Assembly: GCA_014281115.1 (NCBI GenBank) | Contig: JACONQ010000005.1 | Location: forward strand, 2,976,001-3,040,000 | From: Laburnicola sp. R22_1 | Taxonomy: Eukaryota > Ascomycota > Dothideomycetes > Pleosporales > Didymosphaeriaceae | Length of the DNA stretch: 64,000 nucleotides | Direction: 5' to 3' | Shown here: one piece after another, positions 20,666-32,453 of the stretch | Layout: each line of letters starts with the position of its first letter | Position numbering within the stretch: the stretch's first letter is position 1 | Position numbers and translations under genes: made by a program | The notes under the pieces: model-generated | Seen by the model: the letters and a program-made list of their open reading frames with translations, nothing else | Databases searched by the model: none | Told to the model about the DNA's origin: nothing

Positions 20666-23604
20666 ATGCCTTCACTGCCGTGGTCCAAGTCGAACCGCTC
20701 GCACACGTCCGTCGACACGTCCTCTGGCCATCCGTCGCCAGTGACTCCGGGAACCCCCTCTGGTAAGTGAGCCGCCGGCCGCCCAATCCATCATCCATCC
20801 TGCGGCTGACCGCGACTCGCACTGCAGCGAACGACACAGGCGCGAATCGCTACCCACCCCCCGAGGCCGGCCAGCACGTCGCCCAGCAGCCGCCTGTGCA
20901 GCAGCAGATAGCCGCCGCCGGCCCCCAGCCAGCTTATAGACAGCAGCAGTTCCCGCACCGCACCACGAGCCACAGACACTCGTCCCACATCGCCCTCGAC
21001 CAGCAGACGCTCCAGCAGCTCCAGGGCGCCCCGCAGACGTCGCCGGCCTACGACCAGCCCCAGCCCGCCGCCTACGCGCAAGAGCCCAAGAAGCAGGGCC
21101 TGCGCAGTCGCCTCGGCTTCGGCAGCAGCAGCAGCCACAAGGACGAGGAGCGCTCCAAGTCCAAACACCTCGGACGCCGCGTCTCGGTGCGCAAGAGCGA
21201 TCCGCGAGCGCTCGACTACCAGCACCAGGAGGAGAACCGGCAGCGGGCGGCGCAGTGGAACCAGCAGCACGCCTCCAGCACCCATCTGGCGCCCTCGGAC
21301 GAGCACGACGAGGACAACCTCGACCCGTTCCTCCAGCAAGAAGACAGCGAGCAGCCCCAAGTGCCACCCAAAGACGCGGCCTTCCAGAGCCACCAGCAGC
21401 AGTATTCGCCTAATCCCCACCAGGAGCAGCAATATAGTCGGCCCCCACTCGCTAGAGTGAGCACCGAGGGGAGTTATCGCACCCAAGGCGGGGTAGACCG
21501 CTACAGCCCCGAGCACCAGGGTCTACAACCACAACCACACCCACCCCCGTACCAGTCCTATCAACCGGCCCTGGGCCAGCACGCTTCGAATCCCAACGAA
21601 TACCAGGCCTTCCAGCCGCAGAGCGCCCTGAACCCACTTATCGGGAACGCCCAGGTGCATCCGCAAGAGCATCACGCAGCGCAGCAGCAAAACTACTACC
21701 AGTACCAGGCGCAGCAGTCTGCTCAGCAACAGCCGCCGCCAGCGCCTCCAGAGCCTCAGGTACAGAACGTCCGCTTCTCGCAGCATTCGCAATCCTCGCC
21801 GCAGCAGCCTCATCAGCCGCACCAGAGCCAAGACTTTCAGCAGCAGCAGCACGGCCGCTTGCCTGCGCAAGCCCAGAGCGATTTGAACGCACCCCAGCCG
21901 ACACAACAAGCTCCCCAGATCGTGCAAGGCGGCCAGCAGATCGACCGCCAACACTCGCAGCAGCTTCGACCTCCGTCGTCCCACACGCAGCTTGCCCCAC
22001 CTTCACCCCTCCAGACTCAGCTACCGGCCTTCCAGGCTTACGATCAGCAGGGCCAACCATCCCCACCTACTGACCCACGTTCGAATAGCGTTACGCCGCC
22101 GCCGCAAGACAACATGGCCCCAGGAAACGGTGGACCGCGCAGCACCATGAGGAAGGTCGATGCAGGCCAACAACAACCTCCGGCGCCGTCGAGGGAGAGC
22201 TCTCTTCTGCAGCAACCCCCAGCTCAAGGTCAGGCTCAAGGACAACCGCCTGTATCGCCGGGCATTCAGACTTTTGGCGCTAACGTCGTGCCAACAGCTT
22301 CGCAAGGGCAGCCTTACAGAGGGGAGAAACAAGGCCAGGCAACTCAAGGTGGAGATTTGGGACGTGCAACGCCGCCGCCACGAGCCGCGGCTGACATGTC
22401 TGATGAAGACGTCAGCCAGTTGCTCAAGGATCATGACGTCCTGCGTAAGTACAATTGCACAGGCTGCCAAGCAATTCCCTAACTGTTTGCAGGCGAAAAG
22501 TATCAAAAGGTCAAACGATACTTCTTTGAACAGCAGACGCAGGTACACCAGCTTCAAAACACCCTTGCAAATCAGCGTCTTTCGCTATCTCGCACATCTT
22601 GGGATGACAGCGAATATGCTACTCGATTCAACAGGTTAGACGGGCTAATAGCGCAATTGTCCTTTGCCATTCGCAAAGACTGGAAGGCAATACCTCCTTG
22701 GTTGCAGCCCGTGGTAAACAAAAGCGCCGTTGAGACTGGCAAGCAAGAGATGACCGCGGTCGGGCGTGCTTTTATTTCCTGCTGGTTGGTTGAGAATATT
22801 TTCGACAAGTACTTCCACCCTGATCTCGAGACGGGGCTGTCCACGCAGCTGAAGGCGATTCAACTTAACATCCGAAGATATTCTGCAGCCTGCCATACGG
22901 CTGAGGACGAGGACGCGCTGAACGCGAAGATCATCAACTGGCGATTAGCGACTCTGGAAGGTCTGGCGGATCAGTTAAAAGCCGCTCAGACTGGACCGAA
23001 CCGGACGAACTTGACTGAAACGCTCAACGAAAAGCTCATCGGCTCTCTGCAGATGTATTTGAACGAACCCGCACCTCCTGATCTCAATGGAGGAGTTCCC
23101 ATGATTGTGGAACTAGCCGTGAGTGTTGCACAGCACCTTCCTTTAGAAAGCAGAGAGGTGCACATCGAGTACTTCTATCCGGGGCACGGCCTCGTTTCCG
23201 ATTTCATGAAGATGGAGTCGGGTATTCCTGCTCTGACGAACCCTATCCAAGAGCTTGATGAAACGGACCGCGCGTCATTGAGAAGCGTTGCGTCTAGGAT
23301 GGACGACAATGCATCGATTGGGGAGCACGAGCAGAATCAAGCGCAGCAGAATAGCCAGTCGCTCAAAGAACCTGCAGACAAGAAACGCAGCATGTTCGGT
23401 TTCGGTGGGTCTAAGAAGGCGTCTCAGGGTCCAGCGTCGAAGTCTCTCGGGCAGGGCGGCAGCCAGCAGAGCCTTACATTACCTCATTCTGGTAATACGA
23501 AGGACGACGCTCCAGCACCGAGAGTCCGTCTGTCCGTTGGTGTGGCAGTGCAGATCCGCGGCAAGAGCATTTTGGTCAAAGCGCCTGTGTACAGCACCAC
23601 TTGA
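20666..23604 (+). CDS. Glutamine-rich fungal protein with conserved helical C-terminal domain
   Basis: Three exons (20666-20762, 20828-22444, 22493-23604) give 941 residues. Exon 1 encodes MPSLPWSKSNRSHTSVDTSS, and its splice joins in frame at TPS-ANDTG. Residues 35-570 are Gln/Pro/His-rich with many CAG/CAA tracts and no fold. A basic patch (RRVSVRKSDPRALDY) lies near residue 135. After intron 2 there is an ordered domain of about 250 residues, beginning REKYQKVKRYFFEQQTQVHQ, a likely coiled coil. FAIRKDWKAIPPWLQPVV and FISCWLVENIFDKYF follow. The extreme C-terminus (LSVGVAVQIRGKSILVKAP) is again ordered. I recognise it as widespread in Pezizomycotina but cannot name a function. Confidence 0.8.
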
Positions 23605-24129
23605 GTAGTGCGCGGTTGCTTACCTGTTTGGATGAGCGCATTGAGCGATGTTTAGCAAGCAATGACTGGGAACGATAATCTCCTTGGTTGTTTCTCCATA
23701 CATGTTCAGGGTTGGACTTGGGTGGACATGTCCGTTGGATGATGAGGGATAGAGATGATTTGGTGTATCTAAAATGCCCTTGTACGGCACCCAAAGGCAA
23801 GCGCAAGAGTAGGTCTTATCTTGGCGATGATGCTGATACCCTTGTCGTTGTTCCGGTTCTTTATTTGAGTCTTTGAGATAGGAATGAAAGTGTAATGGGC
23901 GAAAATCGCTGCTGTGAATGCGAGTATCTTGTTAGATGATGGTCAAGGACGTTTGCCTGCAATCGCGGACATGCAATTAATTGTCCTTCGCTGTTCACTG
24001 TATGTGCTCGGAACGGTCTTAGACGCTAGGTAGACTGACGCCCTGCAAAGCCGATTGGTCAGTCACTTGTGGGCTCACTGTTTACCTCCAGCAACACACG
24101 AGCGCCGCAACGACTATGAATCGGTTGTA
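23605..24129. other. Intergenic
   Basis: This stretch holds the 3' region of the Gln-rich gene and the promoter of the WD40 gene. Nothing else is supported. Confidence 0.5.
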
Positions 24130-25966
24130 ATGGACAACATCGATGTCTCGCCGCAGTTCAAAGGTGAGCACTATTCTGCCTCGCTACTACTATATGCTAA
24201 CATAGCCAGCGACATCGCTCTCTGTTCTTTCTCCTACCGCTTCTCACATCGCGTGCCTCTCCGGCGCACGCCTGCAGATCCACTGCCTGAGCACATTCGA
24301 GCTCGTCCACAACATCCCCTTCCCCTCGTCCCACGATGTCCGCAACTCGCGAATCGCATGGTCGCCTCCCTCCAGACCATCCTACGGCACCGCGACTCCG
24401 CCTCGGCGCGCCCTTCCTTTGCGCTCGAATCGCATGCTCGTTGCCGACGACGATACCACGCGCGTGTACGATCTAAGAGACGACAAGTGGAACGCGGTGA
24501 TTAGCAATGGGTCGGGAGGCATGGGAAAGAACATCAATGTGGAGTTTGGCAGGACGGACGAGGAGGTCCTTGTTTGGAGCGACTTCGCGAGCCGCGTTGT
24601 GGTGTGGTGCTTGAAGACGGGGCGCACGGTCGAGATTCGTGATCCAAAGTTTGCGGGAAAGGAGAGTAGGGGGTGGGGATATAGGCCCGTTGCCGAAGAC
24701 GGTGCAGAGGGAAGGGGCAGTGTGCTGGCGCTGCTGTGTCGGAGCGCGGGGCAAGACGTGCTTGTCCTGCTTGCGCCTCAGACGTATGCGCTGTTAAAGA
24801 GGGTGGAACTCGCGACGGGGGATGCACAGGGGCTCAAATGGAGTCGGGACGGGCGGTGGATTGCGGTTTGGGATGCTGCGGCTGCCGGCTATGTGCTGTG
24901 CATCTATACTGCGGATGGACACTTATACCGGACAATAGGGCGCGAACCATCGGACGAGCTGAGTGAGTGGGGGATAGAAGGTCTAGGGATCAAGACTGTA
25001 GAATGGGTTCCTGGGAATGAGTGGATAGCTGTTGGAGGGTGGGATCGACGGGTGAGGATTTTGTCGACGAGGACGTTTGCACCTGTTGTATTTCTGGATC
25101 ATACGGCAACAATATGCGTGCCTGGCGCTTCAGTGTATGCTGAACAGGTCGATTCGCGAGGCATCAGAAATTTTTCTTTGACGCTGCAGCCTGCTACGCC
25201 GCCGAAGGCCCCGCCGGAGAAGAATGATACAGGGCTTATGAAGACGGGTATCAGCATTACGGCGTTTAATAAGGATGGTACACTTTGCGCGACGAGGGAC
25301 GACTCGACGCCAACTACAGTGTGGATATGGGACCTCAGGAGCTTGAAGCCGCGGACAATCCTGATACTCCACTCTCAGGTTAAGAGCTTGCAGTGGCATC
25401 CAACGTCCCCAGCGCACCTCCTCATCCAAGCGACTCACGACTTACCCATCCTCTATCTATACACCGCGCCATCCTTCTCAAACTCCTCCTCATCAAGTCT
25501 CTCGTTCGGACCCCCAACCATCCTGTCTCTGTCCGACAAGATAACGAAACCCGCTGGCTCGATTCCAGCTAAATGGGCGGCGAGATGGCTCAATACGGAA
25601 GTAGACAAGAAACCAGCACTCGTGCTGGGACATCAACAGGGTTATGTTTTCGTTTGGCCAGAAGGGAAAGATCAGATCCTGAGATTTGAGGGCCAGGACG
25701 GGGATGAGAGTGAGGATAGTTTGTATGATATTTTGACTGGCAGGACGCCGGTGCCACCTCGGCAAGCGAGCACCGGTCGGAAGAGGGTGAGCGATGGTAG
25801 TATAGATAGTGGGGGAGGGGAGGAGGAGACCGAGATTGAGATGGTACAGAGTGAATTCGATGAGACTACGGGGAGTTTTGAAGATACGTTCAGAGAGAAG
25901 AAGCGGGCGACGCGGGATCGAGGGAGGAGCGTTCTCGACGAGAGTGGGATGGATGAAATGTTTTGA
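24130..25966 (+). CDS. wdr8: WD40-repeat protein of the WDR8/WRAP73 family
   Basis: Two exons (24130-24163, 24210-25966) give 596 residues. MDNIDVSPQFK joins in frame to ATSLSVLSPTASHIACLSG. The acceptor is the CAG at 24207-24209; the TAG a few bases earlier would break the frame. WD-like blades are visible: IAWSPPSRPSYG, VEFGRTDEEVLVWSDFASRV, LKWSRDGRWIAVWDAAAAG, VEWVPGNEWIAVGGWDRRV, ITAFNKDGTLCATRDDSTP with TVWIWDLRSLKP, and LQWHPTSPAHLLI. This pattern and length are those of WDR8/WRAP73, which works with an SSX2IP/Msd1-type partner at spindle poles and microtubule-organising centres. The C-terminal 100 residues are acidic and disordered. The gene shows a conspicuous GGACG-rich codon pattern. 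Confidence 0.85.
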
Positions 25967-26180
25967 GATCTGTCGCCTTCCGGGGGCGTACAGAGGTCTG
26001 TTCTTTATAATACCCTACGATCATGACAATGATGTATGAATATACTTGAATATTTTATTTTCATTTCATTAGCCGCGCAGGCTGATGGGGGTTCCGCAAT
26101 TTCATAATCATGTAATCATACAACAAGAACACTCGACCCGTCCGCCGTCCACACTCTCCATCCATCATCCTCCCTCCTAT

Positions 26181-26745
26181 TTACTTCGTCTCACCATCGT
26201 CCGCAAATCCAAACCTGCCTGTTTGATCCAATCCCAACGGATCTACATTCAAAGAGTCAGCAAACACTCCAAACGCGCACCAGGTATACACATGGGCATG
26301 ACTGACTCTCTCCCGACTGCTCCTTCCCCGCAATACTCTCGGGTTTATTATAACTATCCTTATTGTTTCCGCCGAGTATCTCAGCGCGCTCGTCTTTCTC
26401 GCCCAGAAGAGGGCCGAGGGCACTGCGCGTGGTACCGCCGATCGCGTCGCCGAGGGGTCCCGTTATTTTCTCGAGGGGGGCCCCGATGGGGCGGAGGCCG
26501 GTGTTGAGAGCTTTGCCTGGGGAGAGGTTAGAAGAGTGGTTTGAAGGCGGGTGGCGTGGCGTGGGGAGGCATGTACCAAGGGGATCGCCAATTGGCGAAA
26601 GGAGTCCGCCTGTGCCTTTGGATTCTTCTTCTTGCTGCTCGTCTTTGCCGGTGGGGATGTGCTCCTTGTTGCTTTCGTTGTTTTCTTTTGACAGGTTGGG
26701 GTTGAATGGATTGCGCTTTTTGGATGAGCGATGTGTGTAGAAGTT
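26181..26745 (-). CDS. Small conserved fungal protein, 5' end unresolved
   Basis: Splicing three minus-strand exons (from about 26745 to 26577, 26516-26307, 26242-26181) gives an open frame. It reads GGLLSPIGDPLG-KALNTGLRPIGAPLEK, then GPLGDAIGGTTRSALGPLLG and EKDERAEILGGNN, ending GENPLGLDQTGRFGFADDG-ETK. The pattern of glycine-spaced hydrophobics and the ending around 'NPLGLDQTG' recur in a small, uncharacterised fungal family, as I recall it. Both introns (60 and 64 bases) are needed. Upstream, the frame stays open for about 100 codons but contains no ATG before a stop near 26855. The start is therefore probably in an undetected 5' exon. I do not know its function. Confidence 0.6.
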
Positions 26746-26759
26746 GGAAGATGCGGTAC

Positions 26760-27844
26760 TAGCTAGATCATGTAGATTAGATGGGGTTCCGTGCCCAAGT
26801 GTGGAATAAATAGCTCGACGCGTTCGTGATGGATGCAGTTCAAGCTTCAGCTTCTTGTGACGTCAGACGGTAACGGACGGCCGATGAGGGGTGCGGGGCG
26901 GGGATGCTTGATCCCGATTCGTCTAACGCGATGGAGCATGGTGGACGTGGGGAGCGGGCTGAGTTCACATGTGCTAGGTGCTAGTAGAGGCGCTATACCT
27001 TGGCACTTGTGCTGTGTTTTCAATATCGTACTTGAACATATATGTTACAAAGTCGGCAGGGAGAGATGCAAAGCGTGGGTAGGATTGTGCAGATCTCGGC
27101 TACATTTCGGAAGTTCGTTGTCCATCCATGTCCTATACGGCATGTAACAAGCAATGCGAATCGAAGCCTAGTCTGGTTTGATAAGCGTTGAGGTAAGCTT
27201 ATGCACGTACGAGAAGCTTATCACACAAACACGCATTTTCTGTACATATGTACACACAGGTCAGCAGCAAGAAGTCCCTTGTTCGGCAACTTAGCCGACG
27301 GCTTGAGACCGAAGCCGCTCAAGGGTCGTATGATTGCAGGCCTGACGCCGTGAGCGGACTACTAGTAGTAGTACAAGCACATGCACATCTCCAGCATCGC
27401 ATCTCCAATTTTCCCCGCCAGACGGCTGGAGTCCCGCCATAAGGATGCCGACGGGACCCTACCCCCCAGCACCAGCAAGCGCGTCGTCTCCCGAAGGGAG
27501 CGCCTCCCCGGGAAGCGAAGCGTCCTTTTACCAAAGTCTCGACGAGACCACGGCCACGTGAGCTTTTTGACCCTGCATAATGCACTCCAGACAGACGTCT
27601 GGACGTCGATGCTAAAATCTCGAAACCCGCAGTTTTCCAAACCCAAACGAACCCCCGGAAAACTGCAAAGTCATGTTCCCCACTACCCATTTGTACAACA
27701 GCATCATGAACGCGACATATTACTCGAGAATACACACGGAACTTCCTCTCGCGCTCCATCCTGTACTCGTCGATGTTCTACGCTTTTAGTACGTAACAAC
27801 CGTTTTTCTTCAGTCGAATCATACTAAGTTCCATAAGTCCTGGC
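26760..27844. other. Intergenic
   Basis: This stretch may contain a first exon of the small minus-strand gene. Overlapping frames of about 146 residues at 27319-27827 on both strands look like chance. No gene is supported. Confidence 0.45.
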
Positions 27845-28090
27845 ATGTCCGAATCCTTCATAACCTCCCACCGCCACATAATCCTCATATACGACACCGA
27901 ACCCACAGCACACGCGCAGCACTACCACGCAGCGTGCGAGATGCTACGCAGTCAAAAGATAGCCTGGGATGCGGAGCGCTGTGTCTTTTCGAAACCAACG
28001 TCAAAAGAAGTGGGCTTCCTGATTAGAAGAGTGGATGCGCAGAGGACGCCGGGGTTGATGCTGGTGGATGTTGGAGAGGGTGGTGGGTGA
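27845..28090 (+). CDS. Possible small protein, unrecognised
   Basis: This is an 81-residue single-exon frame starting MSESFITSHRHIILIYDTEP and ending VDVGEGGG. It has a protein-like alternation (IILIYD; EVGFLIRRVD) and balanced composition, better than the surrounding chance frames. I recognise no family and no splice extension. It could be a real small gene, a 3' fragment of one, or chance. Confidence 0.3.
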   Translation: MSESFITSHRHIILIYDTEPTAHAQHYHAACEMLRSQKIAWDAERCVFSKPTSKEVGFLIRRVDAQRTPGLMLVDVGEGGG

Positions 28091-28540
28091 ACGTGGTATT
28101 GGTATGGGAACAATGAAGAAGAGTGAGTGCGTGACGATTTGCTATCATGAAAGCCAGACTTTTTCAAGCCTACGAATGACGACGTATACGTAGTAGCCAT
28201 TACCGCTTGCTTGGACAGGCGGTACGTGCAATAGTTGGGAGTGTGACGGCGCCCTTTGGTCGTGGTTGCTTGTGCACAAAGGTATTTTGCATGCTCTCCA
28301 TGTATCCTAGAGTGACTCGTCTCATTTTACAGAGGCAGGTTGAGATTTGCAAGTTGGATAACTTAATCCTATACACGATTCAAAAACCTGTACTGCCAGT
28401 CTTACGTGTGTGTGTTCTTCCGATGCGTCCCAATGCCACTCACATGTATATACAATAGCAAGTCCTCGGACGGAAAGTCCAGCGAGGAACCCCAGGGATC
28501 ATTTATGTGCCTCTGTACAGCTACCCCTCGCGATCCATAT
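28091..28540. other. Intergenic, 3' of the OSGIN-like gene
   Basis: No gene, repeat or RNA feature is recognised here. Confidence 0.45.
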
Positions 28541-30269
28541 CTATGTACCCATGAACTTCCCAAATCCCAATCCGCCAGCCCACCACCCCGAGTCAGCCCA
28601 GACCTTATTTTCTACACTGGCCACCTCGATCGCGCGCGCCATATTTTTTCGATCAAGATGCAAATCTTCATGCCCATTCGCCCGAATCCTAGGACTCTCC
28701 TTCGGACTTGGGGTAGACGACAAATTGGATGTAGGATCTGAAGTATGACTAGGCGATGTTGAGCGCGGTGTAGATGACACCGGAGAAGGAGTGGACGAAT
28801 ATGCGTACGTGGAGGGGACGGCGCCTAGGATCCGTCCAGCTGCGAAGACACAACCGCCCACCGCATGCCTAATGAGCGAGTCGCCGGTTAGACTGCCAAT
28901 GATAAATACGTTTCTAGCTACTTCGAGGGAGTACTCTGCTCTAGCGCGAAGCGTGCGACCTGAGATGAGGGTCGAGGAGCCTGGGTTTGCAATGGGTGCT
29001 TCCAAAGGCTCGATTTCTTTGATAAGAGATGGAGAGAGGTAATCCAGGGAGCCGCGTCTTCCTACAACATAGGCGAGACCACCCACTTCGCGGGTGATTT
29101 CTTCACCAGAAGCCAAGCGCACAGTCACCTGTGCGACGCCGGTATTCTGGGAGACCGAGCTGTAGAGGACTTCGGCATTGGCGAGTCCTTCGTAGAGAGA
29201 ACCCCAGTCGCGCTGTATAAAGAAGGGGTTAGATTTCCGGCGCACGAGCGGGGACTTGACGGATAACGCCTTATTTGAAGATCTTAATGCGAGCTTCATC
29301 TGCTTATAGATGGTTGCGTACTCGGGGTATGCAGAATGATGGCAGCCACGAAGCGGAGACGGCCGCGCGTCCGGTGCCCACTGGTAAACGTGGATAATTT
29401 TGCGATTTGGCGGCGCGGAAATAATGACATCCGCAGCGGAGAATCCAGACCCGACCACCAGAAGTGGCATGTGTTCCGAGTTGAGTTGCGCAATGGGTGC
29501 GAGCAGAGGCGGCGGGGGGATGTTGACGGTGAAGATGCCAGACGCAAGCACCAGATGTTTGCAGCGTATGCCCAACGATCCAACGAAGAAGCTATCTGCC
29601 GTGCGATACACTTCATCCACCTTGACATCTGTATACACAGCGTCTGAGATGCCCACAGCGCCGGGGTATGCCTTGAGATAGTCGGCGACCTCGGCTCGCG
29701 ACGGCCTCACAAAATCACAACGCTCGGAATTCCCGCGCTTCGCCATATGGTCGGCATACGAGTAGCCTGGCAGACTTAGCTGTTCTGCATAGCTCAGCGT
29801 GCCGATGTCGGCGCTCGCAGAGACGGGATTGTCTGCCCACTGGCCACCGGGCTGGGATGTATCGCCGATAGCGACATGGCGAATGGCCCTCTCCGGCTCG
29901 TACCTCCACTCGACGCACGAGCTGAATTTGATCTCGGTGTCTGCGTTCGGCCGGATCAGGGTGTCGAGGAGCGTATTGACCGGCAGCGCGGCGGTTGAGT
30001 AGCGTAGGGAGGACAGGAAGTGCGCGTACAGGTCCGAGGTGAGGTGGAGCAGACTGGGTGCCTTGGCGAGCTTCTGGTCTAGCAGCGCATCATGGTGGCC
30101 GCCGACGTAGTAGGGAATGTGGCCGTGTAGGATGTAGGACAGAATGAGTGCCGAGGGGCCATTTCCTGTCGATTAATCAGCCCCTCGCGTTCGCGCAGCA
30201 CAACGGCGGGGTACGGTTGCAGCTACCTATGATGACAGTGTCCACGCATCGTGGAAACGGTCCCGCCAT
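28541..30269 (-). CDS. OSGIN-like FAD-dependent oxidoreductase
   Basis: Two exons (30269-30227, 30165-28541) give 555 residues. Exon 1 is 14 codons plus one base (MAGPFPRCVDTVIIG). It completes the dinucleotide-binding motif VIIGNGPSALILSYILHG across the intron. A second Rossmann signature, LLVVGSGFSAADVIIS, lies at about residue 255. GGLAYVVGRRGSL and NVFIIGSLTGDSLIRHAVGG match the NAD(P)- and FAD-contacting ends of the flavin monooxygenase and pyridine nucleotide-disulfide oxidoreductase superfamily. The order and spacing resemble animal OSGIN1/2 (oxidative stress induced growth inhibitor) and its fungal relatives. The C-terminal 90 residues are Ser/Thr/Pro-rich. A secondary-metabolite role is possible, but no biosynthetic cluster genes are adjacent. 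Confidence 0.82.
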
Positions 30270-30817
30270 GGAAGGCTTCTCAGCAGTGCAGCAGCAAAGG
30301 CCATGAGGGAGGTGGAAGAGAAAAGGAGCGGAGTCGGACCGGTGCTGGCGCGCAGGCTTTGTATACCTAGTCAAGGCCTTCAACATGACGGATCTTTTTA
30401 GAGTCCTAGTGCCGGCCGTTCCTACCGTGGGGCCGACCCCCACGCCCACGCCGTCGGCTTCGCTGCCCTGTTTGGGACGCGCGGAGGCCACACAGGACAC
30501 ACTGCATGCCATTCGCGCGCCATTTCGTCTTTATACTCGTAGCGCTTCTGCATGCATGGCCGCCTATGCTTAAAGAGAGTCCCTTGCAACCCCAAGACGT
30601 TAGTAATATCACGGAATCACTCCGTCGGACAATCGCATTGCATCTACTCGTTCATGATAGCAGGTGGGACAGGTATAGAACTCAAAAATAGGCACCAAGG
30701 AAAGCCTCTCCAGCGTGGCTCCTCTCCCGTCCGCGGTATATCTCCCCCCAAACCCACCGCACGACGCCGAAGCAGCATGAAAAGACGGAAAACACGCTAG
30801 GGCAACCACGGCACTCT
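30270..30817. promoter_or_regulatory. Upstream region of the OSGIN-like gene
   Basis: The 548 bases between the OSGIN-like start and the stop of the VHS gene must hold the promoter of the former and the 3' end of the latter. No specific site was identified. Confidence 0.4.
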
Positions 30818-32453
30818 TCAGTACCTGTAGGTCACGGTACCCCGTTCTGTGATGGGCGAAACGTCACTGCCGTTCCGCTGTCTCCTCTGCTCCGCCGTAC
30901 TTGATCCGTTGCCCGCTGGATAGTCACGCGCGTACTCTTCTTCTTCCGTCACATTGGGCTGTGCTCCATGCATGGTCAGGTTGTTCGCAGCGCTCTCTTG
31001 GCGACCCACATAAGAGGGTGTTGATTGGTAAGTCTGACTGTACGGAGTGTAGCTATTTGCGGGAGCACGCTCGTCGTTGCGACCTGGTGGAGGTACCGAT
31101 GGTGCAGCTGACGTTTGGGGGTCAGCAAACGGATCATCTTCAGATTCTCGCACGGAGCTGCTGCGCTGTCGGTTCGGAGCTGCTTGCAAAGCTGGCGGGA
31201 GTGGTAGGTTGTCGTTCTTTTGGCTCGTCAGGTTCTGGTTTTGCTCGTCCGAATCCATGCCTAGTGGAGGGAGCAGTGGCGTCTCTGTCTCGGGCGCTGG
31301 TTGCGGTGGAGAATACGTGGTAGCCGGCGCTGTAACGGGTGGGAGGGCACTGTAGTTATTTGGGATTGGGGGAACTGGGGGAGGTGGCGACGCTCCCAGA
31401 ACGCGGCGCGCCTGAAGAACGGCGCGTTGGTGCTTGGATGCAGCAAGCGAGAGCTGCTCGTTTGTCTCGATCAAGGTAAGCATGGTGTCGTCGTCTGGCG
31501 GTGGGTTGTCGGCGTTGATATAGCTGTGGATACTTCGTTGTGCTGAGATGCAGCGCTCCGAAAACTCCTTGACTAGTTCGTTGCCCATGAGCTCGTTTGC
31601 CGGCGTTGATTGCACAAGTTGGAGGAGGAGTTTCGCCGATGTTTTGGCTTCCTCGATACGTGCGGCCAGCTCTACCGGAGACGGGAGACCTCCCCTTCCA
31701 CCCCCTCCGGGAGCAAATCCAGCCGGTCCTTGGTTCTGCCACGCTGGTGGCATATTTCGAGGACCGGCCCGTATCGCCGCATCTGCTATGAGCTTCTTCT
31801 CCTTTGCCCACATGATAAACAGTACGTTTAGGTTCGTATCGTATGCCTTTTCTCTGTGCAAGGAATCCAAAGACTCCCGCAGTATCTGGGCCACACTCGG
31901 ATCGCGTCCATTTCGCAGCAGATGCTTCACCGTGTCGGCGAACTGCTTGTCGAGGTTCTTGGTGAACGAAGGGCCGGGGTTATCAGCCAGGATCCTTATG
32001 AGCATGACGGCATTGTACTGGACGTGCGGACGGTCGTAGTTGTCCTTGGAGAGGAACTTGCGGATCTGACTGGCGGCAGCATGTGCGGCAGCGGGACTTG
32101 CGACAGCCGACTCGACAATGGTAGGCAGGTGGAGGACCTCTTCGCCCTGGGTCTGTCAGTATGCGCCGATGCTAGAAGCGGTCGCATGTACGTACCGAGT
32201 TCGCAGCGCCCGATTCGCAGAAGAGCCTCTGTCGCGCCGTTAGCGCAGCTGAAGCCGCTGACGTTGGGGTCGCATGCTACTCACCACGCCCCGTGCAGCA
32301 TTGGCCTCTGGGGTGTCGGCCTGTTCGTCAGCGGGCTGCTCTTGCGCTGGAAGCCCCGTCAGCCAGCCTGTTCACACGCTGTTCGCATTTGCACATACAG
32401 TTGGTGCGCTTGAGTATGCTGCCCAAATTCGTGAGGCGCTTCTTGAGCACCAT
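30818..32453 (-). CDS. VHS-GAT domain trafficking adaptor (LSB5/Tom1-like)
   Basis: Four exons (32453-32399, 32346-32285, 32228-32196, 32152-30818) give 494 residues. The start in CGCCATGG encodes MVLKKRLTNLGSILKRTN. A VHS superhelix follows at about 45-185, with RLFCESGAANSTQGEEVL, QIRKFLSKDNYDRPHVQYNA and LFIMWAKEKKLIADAA. A GAT domain at about 220-310 has ARIEEAKTSAKLLLQLVQST and MLTLIETNEQLSLAASKHQ. Such proteins bind ubiquitin and sort cargo at endosomes or at actin patches; yeast Lsb5 is the closest named model. The C-terminus is Pro/Gln-rich and disordered. Exon 3 is only 33 bases. It reads head-to-tail with the OSGIN-like gene and diverges from the App1-like gene. Confidence 0.85.

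Noticed and set aside
20672..21516. Long minus-strand open frames (231 and 241 codons) opposite the Gln-rich gene
   Set aside because: They are antisense shadows of CAG-rich coding sequence; their Leu/Ala/Arg-rich products lack any ordered pattern.
27319..27827. Overlapping frames of about 147 codons on both strands
   Set aside because: Symmetric open frames on both strands with Arg/Cys/Trp-rich products suggest composition rather than coding.
28541..32453. A secondary-metabolite cluster around the OSGIN-like flavoprotein
   Set aside because: Its neighbours are a housekeeping trafficking adaptor and an App1-like phosphatase; no synthase, tailoring P450 or regulator is present.
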